A DNA stretch of 64,000 bases from Neospora caninum Liverpool. Its lineage: Eukaryota > Apicomplexa > Conoidasida > Eucoccidiorida > Sarcocystidae. Within the stretch, counting starts at the first letter, position 1; every line of letters begins with the position of its first letter. Below are positions 47,615 to 57,500 of this stretch, in pieces. The DNA lies in assembly GCF_000208865.1 (NCBI RefSeq), contig NC_018398.1:5852710-5916709 (forward strand), in the 5' to 3' direction. The notes beneath the pieces were generated by a model that did no database searches, was not told the DNA's origin, and saw only the letters and a program-made list of their open reading frames with translations. A program made the translations under genes and the position numbers.

Positions 47615-48730
47615 ATGGAATCGTTGCCCCTCCGAGCCTTTTGGCTGACCGTCCTCATCGGCGGTTTCCTGCCTTGCGTCTTGTGTGACACAAGTGATTT
47701 GACTGCTGTTGATCCGGATTTCACAGTGAGTATCCCGAAAGACGGACTTCCAGAGGATCTCGAAGAAGTCTTCTTTCTTCAGCCGGCTGGCACTCTTCGC
47801 GTCATCGACGAGACCGGCTCAGCTGTCTATATGCCCCAGATGAGCACGGACTCTGAGGATGGTGCTTCTGCGCGAATTCGCACTGACTCTGGCGACGCTT
47901 CGTCGGAAACGTACAGCGCCGCGTACGCGTTCGTGAATGGAAAGTGTGACTTCACGAAGGAAATCCAGTACAAGGACGCATTTCCAGGGTACTCTCAGCC
48001 GATTTGGGTTCGGACCGCCTCTGCTGATGCCGCGGAGGCGAAAGCATCATCGGCGGGAGCGGTTGCGAACTTCACATTGACGAACCCTCCTGAAGAGTAT
48101 TTGACTGAGGTGGTGAGTTTCTGCGTGAGATTCAAGACGTTCTTGGCTTCTGGATCTTCAACCACGACAACGACCCCTACGACAGAGACTTCGAAAGCGG
48201 AGTCCAGCTCTACCAGTTCAGACACATCAAAGCCTACGGAGCCCCCGGCACCTGTGACCCCGTCTGAGGGTTCAGATCACACTACGGAAGAACAGTCCGA
48301 CAAGAACCATGGTGTAGGAAATGGCCCATCAGTACCTGGCGAAGCGGCCGGACAGGCGGGTTCGGAAGCCGCCTCAGGTCCTGGGAGTTCCTCATCTACA
48401 GATGCTGAGCCTCGTCCGGAACATGAGGAGCTTCCCGGCGCAGAGAGCCACACAGCATCTCCCACAACCGGACATGTCGAGAAAAAAGGGATTTCGGAAG
48501 GAACACATGAGAAACCAGTCACCGGGGTCACCGGAGAGAGTCTTGGCTCGGGAGAGGGTGGTGCAGGAGGGGAAAACGCACGGGCGAGGAGGCTTTCTGA
48601 AACAGGCAGCCCGAAAGAGGCATACTTGACAATCGTCGTACACTCCGCTGCCTGGGGATTGGCAGGGGGAGTCGGAGCACTCTCAGCTTTTGTTCTCTGC
48701 ATTGTCTCTGCAGTGTTGCCCACATTCTAG
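47615..48730 (+). CDS. Tandem-array secreted protein, copy 8 (mosaic)
   Basis: 371 residues; last gene of the array. The N-domain shares SAGAVANF and the GGCGAC silent variant with copy 7. The middle (TPTTETSKAESSSTS) and the region before the tail (ESLGSGEGGAGGEN) are of the copy 2/4 type, separated by a segment found only here. RRLSE is at 48587-48601; the hydrophobic end has GLAGGVGALSAF as in copy 4. The gene therefore looks assembled from two lineages of the array. Confidence 0.87.
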   Translation: MESLPLRAFWLTVLIGGFLPCVLCDTSDLTAVDPDFTVSIPKDGLPEDLEEVFFLQPAGTLRVIDETGSAVYMPQMSTDSEDGASARIRTDSGDASSETYSAAYAFVNGKCDFTKEIQYKDAFPGYSQPIWVRTASADAAEAKASSAGAVANFTLTNPPEEYLTEVVSFCVRFKTFLASGSSTTTTTPTTETSKAESSSTSSDTSKPTEPPAPVTPSEGSDHTTEEQSDKNHGVGNGPSVPGEAAGQAGSEAASGPGSSSSTDAEPRPEHEELPGAESHTASPTTGHVEKKGISEGTHEKPVTGVTGESLGSGEGGAGGENARARRLSETGSPKEAYLTIVVHSAAWGLAGGVGALSAFVLCIVSAVLPTF

Positions 48731-51582
48731 TTGTGTGCCGCTACAGTACAATGTTGCCGGTTCCGGGGCGACACCCGGCCACAGTATACAAACAAAGAGA
48801 ATGTCGGCCCGTTGGCATTGTCGACGAAGTTAATGGTTGTGGAGAAGAGGTGGCAGTCTGACGATTGACCATAGGGCTGCAAAAATTTTCTATTGTCCCT
48901 TTGTGAAGACAAACATATCCCGAAGGGACGTGTGTGTGTGTGTCTAAACCAGGTGAATTAAGACTTATCATGGCGTTTTTGTAAGGTTGCATTGAGCCGC
49001 TTGGGGAAAAGGGAACATTTCTGTGGCAGTACAATGCCCGTCAACATTGCTTTCGCTTCATTCGGTCGAGGGGTTGAACACACCAGCCACTCGCGTGTCG
49101 AGCTGTACAACGCAACGAATCGTTATTTTCTGGGGCTGATACTTGACTCTCTGGGCTGTTGGGCAGTGGCACGCTGGCGTCTAATACCGTTCCTAGGCAA
49201 CCTGTTCAACATGCTGAGAATTCTCGACTGGCTTTCGTGTCCACGTTTGCAGCTACTTTGATAGCACTTTTGTCCATTCGCTGTTGGGCCGCTGTAGTGC
49301 TTTGACAGGCAGAGGACACTTGCCCAGGCGGATGGGGGGGGGTGGGGAGGGCACGAGTCTTGATTGATTTTGTCCACTAGAGTGAACAGTCATGCTTTTT
49401 TCAATAATAAGGAAAACACGGCAAACCATAGTCAACAACGAGGAGGAACCCTGCCGTGTATGGCCTGCTTCCGAGCAGCAGTTCCCACAAGGGGCCAGAA
49501 TAGCCCTGGTTCGCAGTTACGGATGGGATTCGACGCCTGTATTTCAAGCACTGCGGTGACAGTTGCTTCGTGGATTTTCCTATGCTATGACAAAACCATT
49601 GTTCTCGGAGAAACCTTGTCTGACCCAACGCAGGAAGGTCGATTATTGTCAGCACGACTTTCTCGGGACTAGATTTACAACCGCGTGGTATAATTTTGCT
49701 AAGAGATCGACGCACAACCACAGCGGCACCCCGGCAAATCCCATCATAAAGGTGAATGCCGGTATCATGTGCCCGACAGACCTGGGGTGCATGACATTCG
49801 GTCAGGCAGATATACCCGGATACATCTGCCACTTACTTTAGTCGCTCCTTCACCTGCCGTGCCGTTGTTTTCCCCTTGCCTTCTCTCGCCTCTTCTGTTC
49901 GGATCTAACCTGGGACCATTGGTGCATTCCCTCTGATCTGGAAATCCTCATTCCTCATATACCGATGTTGTGCCTTTTAACCCATGAGCCTGGTGACGTC
50001 CTCTGTTCCTTACTGTTCGCGCATACTACCACCAGTTTACGCTAACCTAGATTCTGTTCGCTGGAGAACGGTAAGACTATTTTTTCTTCTTCGGTCTACA
50101 TAGCCCTATCCTCCACTGCATCGATTCCCTACAAAGTGGAAGGCAACATCTTTTCTCCCCAAGTGAGTTGCTGGAATACTTTTTCCACGAACAGTGTAAA
50201 GTGCAATGTATGAATCTGGCTAATGTCATAAGGATGTAGAACTCCCACCTTCCATCGGTCCGTCTTCACCTGGTGGTTCAGAGACCGTACACCACCTGCG
50301 TGTGAGGGATTGCGGTTTGCGGTGCGACCGACCGCACGGCTTGTACCTCTGATGTGGCTGTTTTCTCATCGAACCAATTCCCCTCGCGACAACAATGCAA
50401 GGCGAAAAATGGACAGTGACTTGAAGAGCAGGTGAGTTTCCCATTCTGTTCACCTCGTGCACGTTGCTCTGCAGCGCATTGACAGCCCAGGTGGCAGCAG
50501 AGCACTTGCCTGCAGCAACACCAACTTGTCTATTCGGTAAACTAATGCACGACCGGTTCCACACAAAGCTACCACACAGTCTCCGAATCGCGATGCCTAT
50601 CCGTTCCGGATCAAAAGGCACCATGAGATATTTTTAGTGTCCTTCGTCCATCAGATCTCCACGTAAATTTGGGAGTAAGAAGGGACCGAGCTCGTCCAGC
50701 AGTGTCGTCACACACAGATAAAAAGGAGCTGGCAAAGCGACGCATTCTGAGCACCTTCCTGTTGTCTCGTGCTGACAGAGAAAATACTCTTTCCTTTTCT
50801 GATTCCTCGTGTGAATCCAAGCCCTGGACAGACAGGATCCGTGGATGGCCTATCGCCTACCGGCTTCAAAAGTACCGGGTGGAGAAGCCTACGCGGCGGC
50901 TCAGCACGGCACAGCCTCCCTTTTCACATGAAACGCGTGACAAGTTCTATCACCTTTACTGAGCACCAAGACGAATACCATCGGCAGAGACAGCCTCTCT
51001 AACACGTCGCAGGGCGTCACACCACGGGAAGAGACGCAGAGAACCTACTTAACGTCGCCGAGACCACGAAGAAGATATGGAGTCAGTACCTCTACGAAGA
51101 GCCGAGTCCTGAAACAAACAGACAACAGACGGCACGACCCTTTTCACGCGGATGCCACGAATAGGGACCGCTCTCGTTTGCCAAGATTTCCCTCACCGCC
51201 ATTACCCCCCTGCACGTTGTAGGCATATGCAGACTTGCGAAAAATGCGCCGCTAGAACAGTGTTTGGATTTCACAGTGTGGCAATGAAAGGGGGTATCGA
51301 GCCATGCAAGACACTTTTCGGAACTGGTAGTTCAACATGAGAGAGAACATAGGAAGGCGGGGAAAAACAAAGAAGACGGTTACGCAACCGATACCCTCTA
51401 AGGTTGGGTAAGGAGCACCAGGGAACACAGAGACAAATGCAGCCGCAGCATTCGCGTGTGAGAAGATTCCGCAATGAACTCACACCGAGCCGACAAAGAA
51501 AAACCGGTTTCTCGTGTTGCACTTATTCTTATCTATCTTGACCTCGGTCGCCTGGCTGCTTCAGCGCCTCTCCCGTTCTCCG
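48731..51582. other. Intergenic region after the array, before the MRE11 3' end
   Basis: The first few hundred bases keep weak similarity to the array 3' flanks (for example the CATATCCCGAAGGGACGTGTG region near 48914, compared with 35876 and 40157). A (GT)n run is near 48935 and a G-rich run near 49334. The longest open frame (49401-49832, minus) begins with a weak start and has no recognisable domain. I see no gene that I would support. The right end should hold the MRE11 3' UTR. Confidence 0.5.
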
Positions 51583-54500
51583 TCATTTTTTGGGTGTAAC
51601 ACGCACTCCAGCTGCTGCTTCGGTCCTTACCGCGGCTCGGCCGAGTGAAGAAAGAAACAAGTCGTCTTCATCTTCCACCAAGCTCTCTTCTCCTTTCCTG
51701 GATGCGTCGTCCTCCGACATGTAGCTGCTTCGTCTCTTGCGTGTGAATTCTTGAGTTCCGAGAGAATAACCTGTAGCCGCCGTCGCTGTCCGATCTTTGT
51801 CGGAGCGATTCGGGATTTGTCCCTCTCTCTGCGCTTCTCTCTCCTCTTGAAACATTCTGGACTCCTGCCTCGTTCCATCCACTTCACAGGACGAAGCTGG
51901 CCGGGAAGGCGGTCGGGCGGAATGGAAACGAGAAGTGTGAGACTCGCGTCGGCTGCCTTCGTGGCCGTCGCCCTCAGACGCAGCTGGATGCATGCGCGAG
52001 TGAGGCGCATAACCAGGTGAGGAATTGACGCCGCGTGTTTGAGACGCCGGCCGAGAAGAGGACTACACGAATGCAAAGACACACAGGAGCAGGCTCACGA
52101 AGCGACTGCTGACAGGAACGGTAATGGGTCTCCACTCTCGTTGTTTACCCGGGAACCGCTCCAGACGCACCGCCACAGGCACAGCACTTCACACACGGCA
52201 CGCCGCTTCAGCTCGACGAACACGCGGTTACTCTTTTTCCCCGATGTGCCACTCAAATCGGCGTCTGCTCATGCTTGTCTGCTTGCCCTGTGTTTAAGGC
52301 CACGACAGCTGACACGCATGGAGGCAGAAGCCCGCAGGTTCAACTGCGAACAGTGGAGACTGTCTGTCCAAACGAAGATACACGAATCAGGCGACGGGAG
52401 AGTGAAGTGGGGAACCTACAATCTGCGACGGTCTGAAGAACGAACGGAGATCCGCCTGCTGTCTTTTCGGCTCTGACGAGAGCCCTCCCACAGCTCCTTT
52501 CCGCTTCGCTGACAGCTGACTGAACGGCTTCTCGCGCTCGCGGCCTCCGCCTGCTGGACCTGACGTCCTTGCAGACATTGTGGGACTCTACGAAGAACAC
52601 ACACGCGAGGAAAAGGAAGAAAACAAAATACCGAATCGCGATAGGCATGCGTGGATCGCGCGGAAACGCGACGTTTCCGACGACACACCGGCGACGGAAA
52701 TGCTGGACAGCAGTAGGCGAACCTGAAGTGTAACGGCAGATTTTGTGCTCGACTGGACGCAACCAACTCGCTGCGGTTTCCCACAACCAAAAAGATTCTT
52801 CACCAGTGTCGATTCTGTGTTTTGCCGCCCTGGCGCCTGGCATCGGAGGCTGTTGCTCCCCTTTGTAGCGCTCCGTGGGGAACAGCTTCTGCACGACTCT
52901 CCGTTTGAACTCTGTGACGCGGCTTCTGTGAGACGGGGAGAAGAGTTCTCCTGGAGAACGCCTCGCCGACCCAGAGCTGATCACTTCGCCTGCGTGGCGT
53001 CTCCGTCTGTTTACCTGGTTTCCTTCTTCTTCCCCGAAATCCGCATCTTCATCGTGGCTGTCGCGCCGTCCTCGGTTCCCTCGAGTCCCTGTCTTCCCCG
53101 ACGCATGCACATTTGGACTCGACGACGCGTCCTTCACTCTGCCTCTTCGGCCCAGCCCCCGTCGCCCCTTCTGAGGCCCTGCGGCCTCGGAAGAAAACTC
53201 CTCGCTCGGCCTACCAACCACAAGAGACAGCGCGGCTCTCGCTCCTCGCTTCTCGCCGACGCGGGCCGCGCAGCCTCTCGGCAGCCCGCGTTGCCGCGCT
53301 CTCTGCAGCCCCGTCCCTCTCGACGCCGCGCCAGCGGCTGAGCCTCCTGCCTCGGCATCGGAAAAGTCGGAGTCTGTCGCTCTGGCGTCCGAAGCTTCTT
53401 CGTCGAAGAGTCCAGTCGAACCTGAAGGCGCGGACAAGAGACGGGGAGAGAGACACGGCAAGCGCACGTGGTACGACGAAGGACGGAGGGACGACGGGGA
53501 CGACCGAAGAAACGGAGGGACGACGGGGACGACCGAAGAAACGGAGGGACGACGGGGACGACCGAAGAAACGGAGGGACGACGGGGACGATCAAAGAAAC
53601 GGAGGGACGACCGAAGAAACGCAGGGACGACCGAAGGAACGGAGGGACGACGGGGACGACCGCAGACGACTCGAAACCCGAGGCGACAAAGAGACAGAGG
53701 GAGAAACGAACAAAGAGTGACAGAGAAGCGAGCAGCGTACGACGGCTGGCGGAGCCAGCGAGAGAAGCTGCAACATCATCGTGACGCTCGAAATAAAAAC
53801 ATTCCGTTTCAGCGTCTGCAAGACAGAGTCGCGAAGCGGCGATACCCCAGAGCATCAAACAGGGACGGCCGCGGTGCTGCACAGGGGGACTCAGAAGCAA
53901 CCTGGGGTTTTGCTGAACTGGAAAGTCTTTCCTCCCCGGCTCGCTGACCTCGTCGCCATCAGCCGGCGACTGACTCCGAGAATTTCTCCTTCATCGAGAC
54001 AAGGTCCGAAACCGGACAGGCCTCATATGCCGGCGAACAAACATATATACGCGGCTGCCTAGGGATATGACCGCCCACATACACAAACAGATCTATCTAT
54101 CTGTCTATCTATCTCTCTGTGCAAAAACCATGTATACATAAGTATATATATGTATATATGTATATATGTATGTAAGGGTCCGTAGAGGAGTAGAGAGGAA
54201 CTTACCATTGTGGTTCCTTGGCTTCTTTTCGGGAAGTTGACTCGTGTCGACGGTCTCTGCTGCAAAATCATCTTCCTCTTCCCTCGGTACCTCTCCCGTC
54301 GCAGACGCGTCTTCACCGTCTCCGCGGCGTCCCTGCGAGCAGGCCGGAACCAGATCCAGAACGCGGATGCACAGACCCAGAGACGACGGGGCGAGAGACG
54401 GAGAGACACCGAGGGGCGACCAAGAAGCCGACAAGGAAGAGAAAGAAAACGCGGCAAAAAGACGAGCAGAGAAACGTGCGCTGTGGCAGGCGACCCGGGA

Positions 54501-57500
54501 AGAAGGGGAAACACAAACGGATGACAGCGTTTTTCACGGGATCCATCCGTTCATACTCGTAGAAACAACCAGCTGCCTATCCACCGGTGCAATTGTCTCT
54601 ACCTCCCGGCGAAGCTATGCACGGACACAATTTCCTCTGTCTAGACACTGCCTTCTGCCCCTACAAGCGCACTGCTCGCATACTCGCTGGGAGGTGTCTT
54701 CCGCCTCCGCGTTTTTCGCCGCGTCGAGAAGTTCTTCTTCGTCCGGGAAACCATGAAGAAGGCGCTTTTCCCGGATGCCTCGCGTTCGCTCCTGCATCGC
54801 CAGAAACGAAAAGGAAGGGAAACCAGTGCCTTTCCGCGGAGGCAAACACCAGCCAAAAACGAGAGACGAGAAGACCAGAGCGACCAGCCCCCACCACCCG
54901 AATACCCTCGGCGCCGTCGACCCCGGGCCTCTGCCCGTGTTTTTGCATGCACGTTTCTTGGGTTCGCCTTATATTTGGAGAAACCGTTCGGTTGCGATTG
55001 GCGCGTCGACGCAGGAACGCACATCGAGCACACCGGGGTGCGCAACCGTGGAGGAAGCAACGATGACAGTCTTGCGGGCCGCGAACTGCGCGAAAAGAAG
55101 TGAAAAACAGGCACGACACGGGCCAGAGAACGAAAGGAAACGAGTCCTCACCGCAATGACGGCGTGGACATCTGCGGGCTCGATGTCTTTCTCGACATCC
55201 GGCGCCAGGACGTGGAGCTTGCTCTTCGCTTCGCGCCGTGCTGCCTGTACACTGCGATCGACGAAGGCTGCAATCGCATTGGTGTCCTGCGGCAACAACA
55301 GGAGAGGAGAGAGAGACGGTGGCTGCGACCAGAGTCCCCCGCGGAAAGAAGGGGAACAGGACGAAAACCACGAGGGAAATGACGGGAAAAGCGCGACATA
55401 CGAAAAAGCGAAGGACGGGCGCGAAGAGCGGCGGAGGCGAGAAGAGTCGAGAGACTGGCAGTAAGAAGCGAGCAAACAACGCGTGTGAGAAGAAAGACGA
55501 GGAAGATCGAGGGGAAACGAGGCGGGCAAACGACAGCATGTAAACGTTGGAATAGGCAAACGGAGGGAACGAAGGCAGACGGGCGCGGAGGGGAAGGAGA
55601 CAACGACACGAGGAAGAAGTGGAAGAGAAGCAGGAGGCAATGCATGGGCGGCGCACAGAAGAGAGCGCTTAAAGAAAAAGGCAAGAATGTGAGGAAGGAG
55701 ACAGGACAGAACGCAAGGAATAGGAATGCAACAGCGACAAGGTCAGAGGGAGGTGCTGACGAGGGAGGCGCGCTTCGCTCAGCCTACCATCTTAACAACG
55801 AAATCCTGCACGGCCACGTTGAAATCCGGTTCAGGCAGGAGATCGAGGGTGTTGGCTTCTTCGAGGAAATGAAAGATCTGCGGAAAGGAAACGCCGATCA
55901 GAGAGAAATAGGTGGATCAGGGCGCGACACGGTTTTAAAGGATGAGCATGGGAAACCAGTCTCCCCATCCAGAAAGGCGCAGACGGTTGTCTGCCGACCC
56001 CGCGTTCTTCCGCGGGGTCTCCCTGTCGCCAGCCTTCCGCACCGCATTTCTGTCCACCTCAGAAGCAGGAACCGAGGCGGCAACAGCGGCGCACGAGCGA
56101 CGAAATTCGACGAGGTCGGAGATCAAGACGCCTTGCATTACTCGCCAAAGAGAAGCCGGACCTGGCCGAGGCCGCCGACGCACAACGCGAACCGCGAAAC
56201 ACGGAAAAAGAAAAAACGACAGAAAAGCGACACAACCGCGGAAACCGAGGCGAACAAGGTCAGAAGGAAGACGGGCACAGAGAGAGAGCGACGTCTGCCT
56301 GCTCCGTCGAGAAACTGCGCAGGAAAGAAGCGCAGAGAGGCGAGTGGGGAGGCGAAGAAAATAAAGCTGAGCTTACAATGTCGCGGATCTCCGACGTGTC
56401 ATCTCCGGCGATCTCTTCAATCTCCAAATCAGGCAGCCGCTGACTCAACTTCTCGCCTGGCCTGCAGCACAGAGAGATGCCGAAGGATCGACAAGGAAGA
56501 AGACAACGCGAGGCGGTGAAGCAGAGAATCGCGCGCGCGAGGACGCGTTACACGGAGAGAAACCGAGAGACACACCAGGAGATGGAAGATGCAACGCCGC
56601 CAATGGGAGAGAAGCAGTCGAGGGACAGGCAAAATCGAACACAGGAAGATGAGACAAGACACGGGGCGGAAACGAAGGGAAAAGAGGGATATGACGGAAG
56701 GCCCATCCCCGGAGGCGGAGGTCTCTTCGTTTCTTCAGCAGTTCGTAGATAAGGGGACATCTGGAAGCGAGTCAACGAGACAGCAGACGGAGACGAAGAG
56801 AGCGAAAACAAGGAACAGAACACAGAAGAAGCGCGCCGTGCACGCGAGCGGAACTGCGGCAAAGGGGCGACTCGCTGCTGGTGAAAAACGACACAGACGA
56901 GGCAAGAGGCAACGGAGGCCTCCAAGAAGGAAGCAAGAGAATGATAGAAAGGACCATCCTCGACAGGGCCGCAGAGGGATCCGCGAAGAAGAAGGGAACA
57001 AAGTGAGGGACAGCAAAGGAGACAAACGCAAGAGCGAGGCAGACCTTGCACGACGAGGCAAGGGCGGGGCCGCCGTGGAAAGCCATCGCCAAAAATAGAA
57101 AAAGGCAGAGAAGACACCTGAGTTCGTCCCGAAGCGACTGCGTCCACACGCGCGAACGCGAGATCTCGGTAACATACGGGTGGTGAGTGGTCGCGCGTTT
57201 CCGGTAAAAATGCAGAATGTCTCCTGGGTTTGCTACACGCCCGACGAATTGGGCGCCGAAGCGCGAAGTGCTAACGGTCGAGAAGCCGGAGTGTTCGACA
57301 CGGAGGCGAAGGAGCGGCAGCTTTTTCTTCTTCTTCGTCGAGTAATTGCAAAATAACTCAAAGGCATCTGCCTCGCCGGCGTCCTCTCGCTTCGCCTTCT
57401 CGCCTCCCAACCTCCCTTGCGTCCCGCTGGCCGCCCCACCTCTATCGTCACCCCTATCGTCTTCTCCCTCTTCTCGGTCTTGTCCTGTCTCGCCTCGTTC

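Larger units (their letters stand above)
31500..48730 (+). repeat. Tandem array of eight 2.1-2.2-kb gene units plus one remnant
   Basis: The start codons at 32335, 34554, 36743, 38835, 41024, 43217, 45422 and 47615 are spaced 2219, 2189, 2092, 2189, 2193, 2205 and 2193 bases. The first 190 or so codons and the last 45 or so are almost identical in DNA, including silent sites. Two classes of 5' flank alternate in blocks: one before copies 2-5 and another before copies 1, 6, 7 and 8. Copy 5 therefore joins one class of 5' flank to the other class of 3' flank, marking a past exchange point. Confidence 0.95.

Noticed and set aside
49401..49832. 143-codon minus frame after the array
   Set aside because: It has no ATG-based support, domain or splice partner.
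52340..53467. Long minus-strand open frame read as a separate 375-residue gene
   Set aside because: Its first 200 or so codons are the penultimate exon of MRE11 (53421-52804). Beyond the donor at 52804 the frame is intron read-through.
53113..53947. Arg/Gly/Thr repeat protein on the plus strand
   Set aside because: It is a translation of the 29-bp minisatellite, antisense to MRE11.
55485..56519. Plus-strand open frame of 344 codons
   Set aside because: It runs antisense across MRE11 exons and introns, with Arg/Lys-rich composition caused by purine-rich introns, and has no domain.
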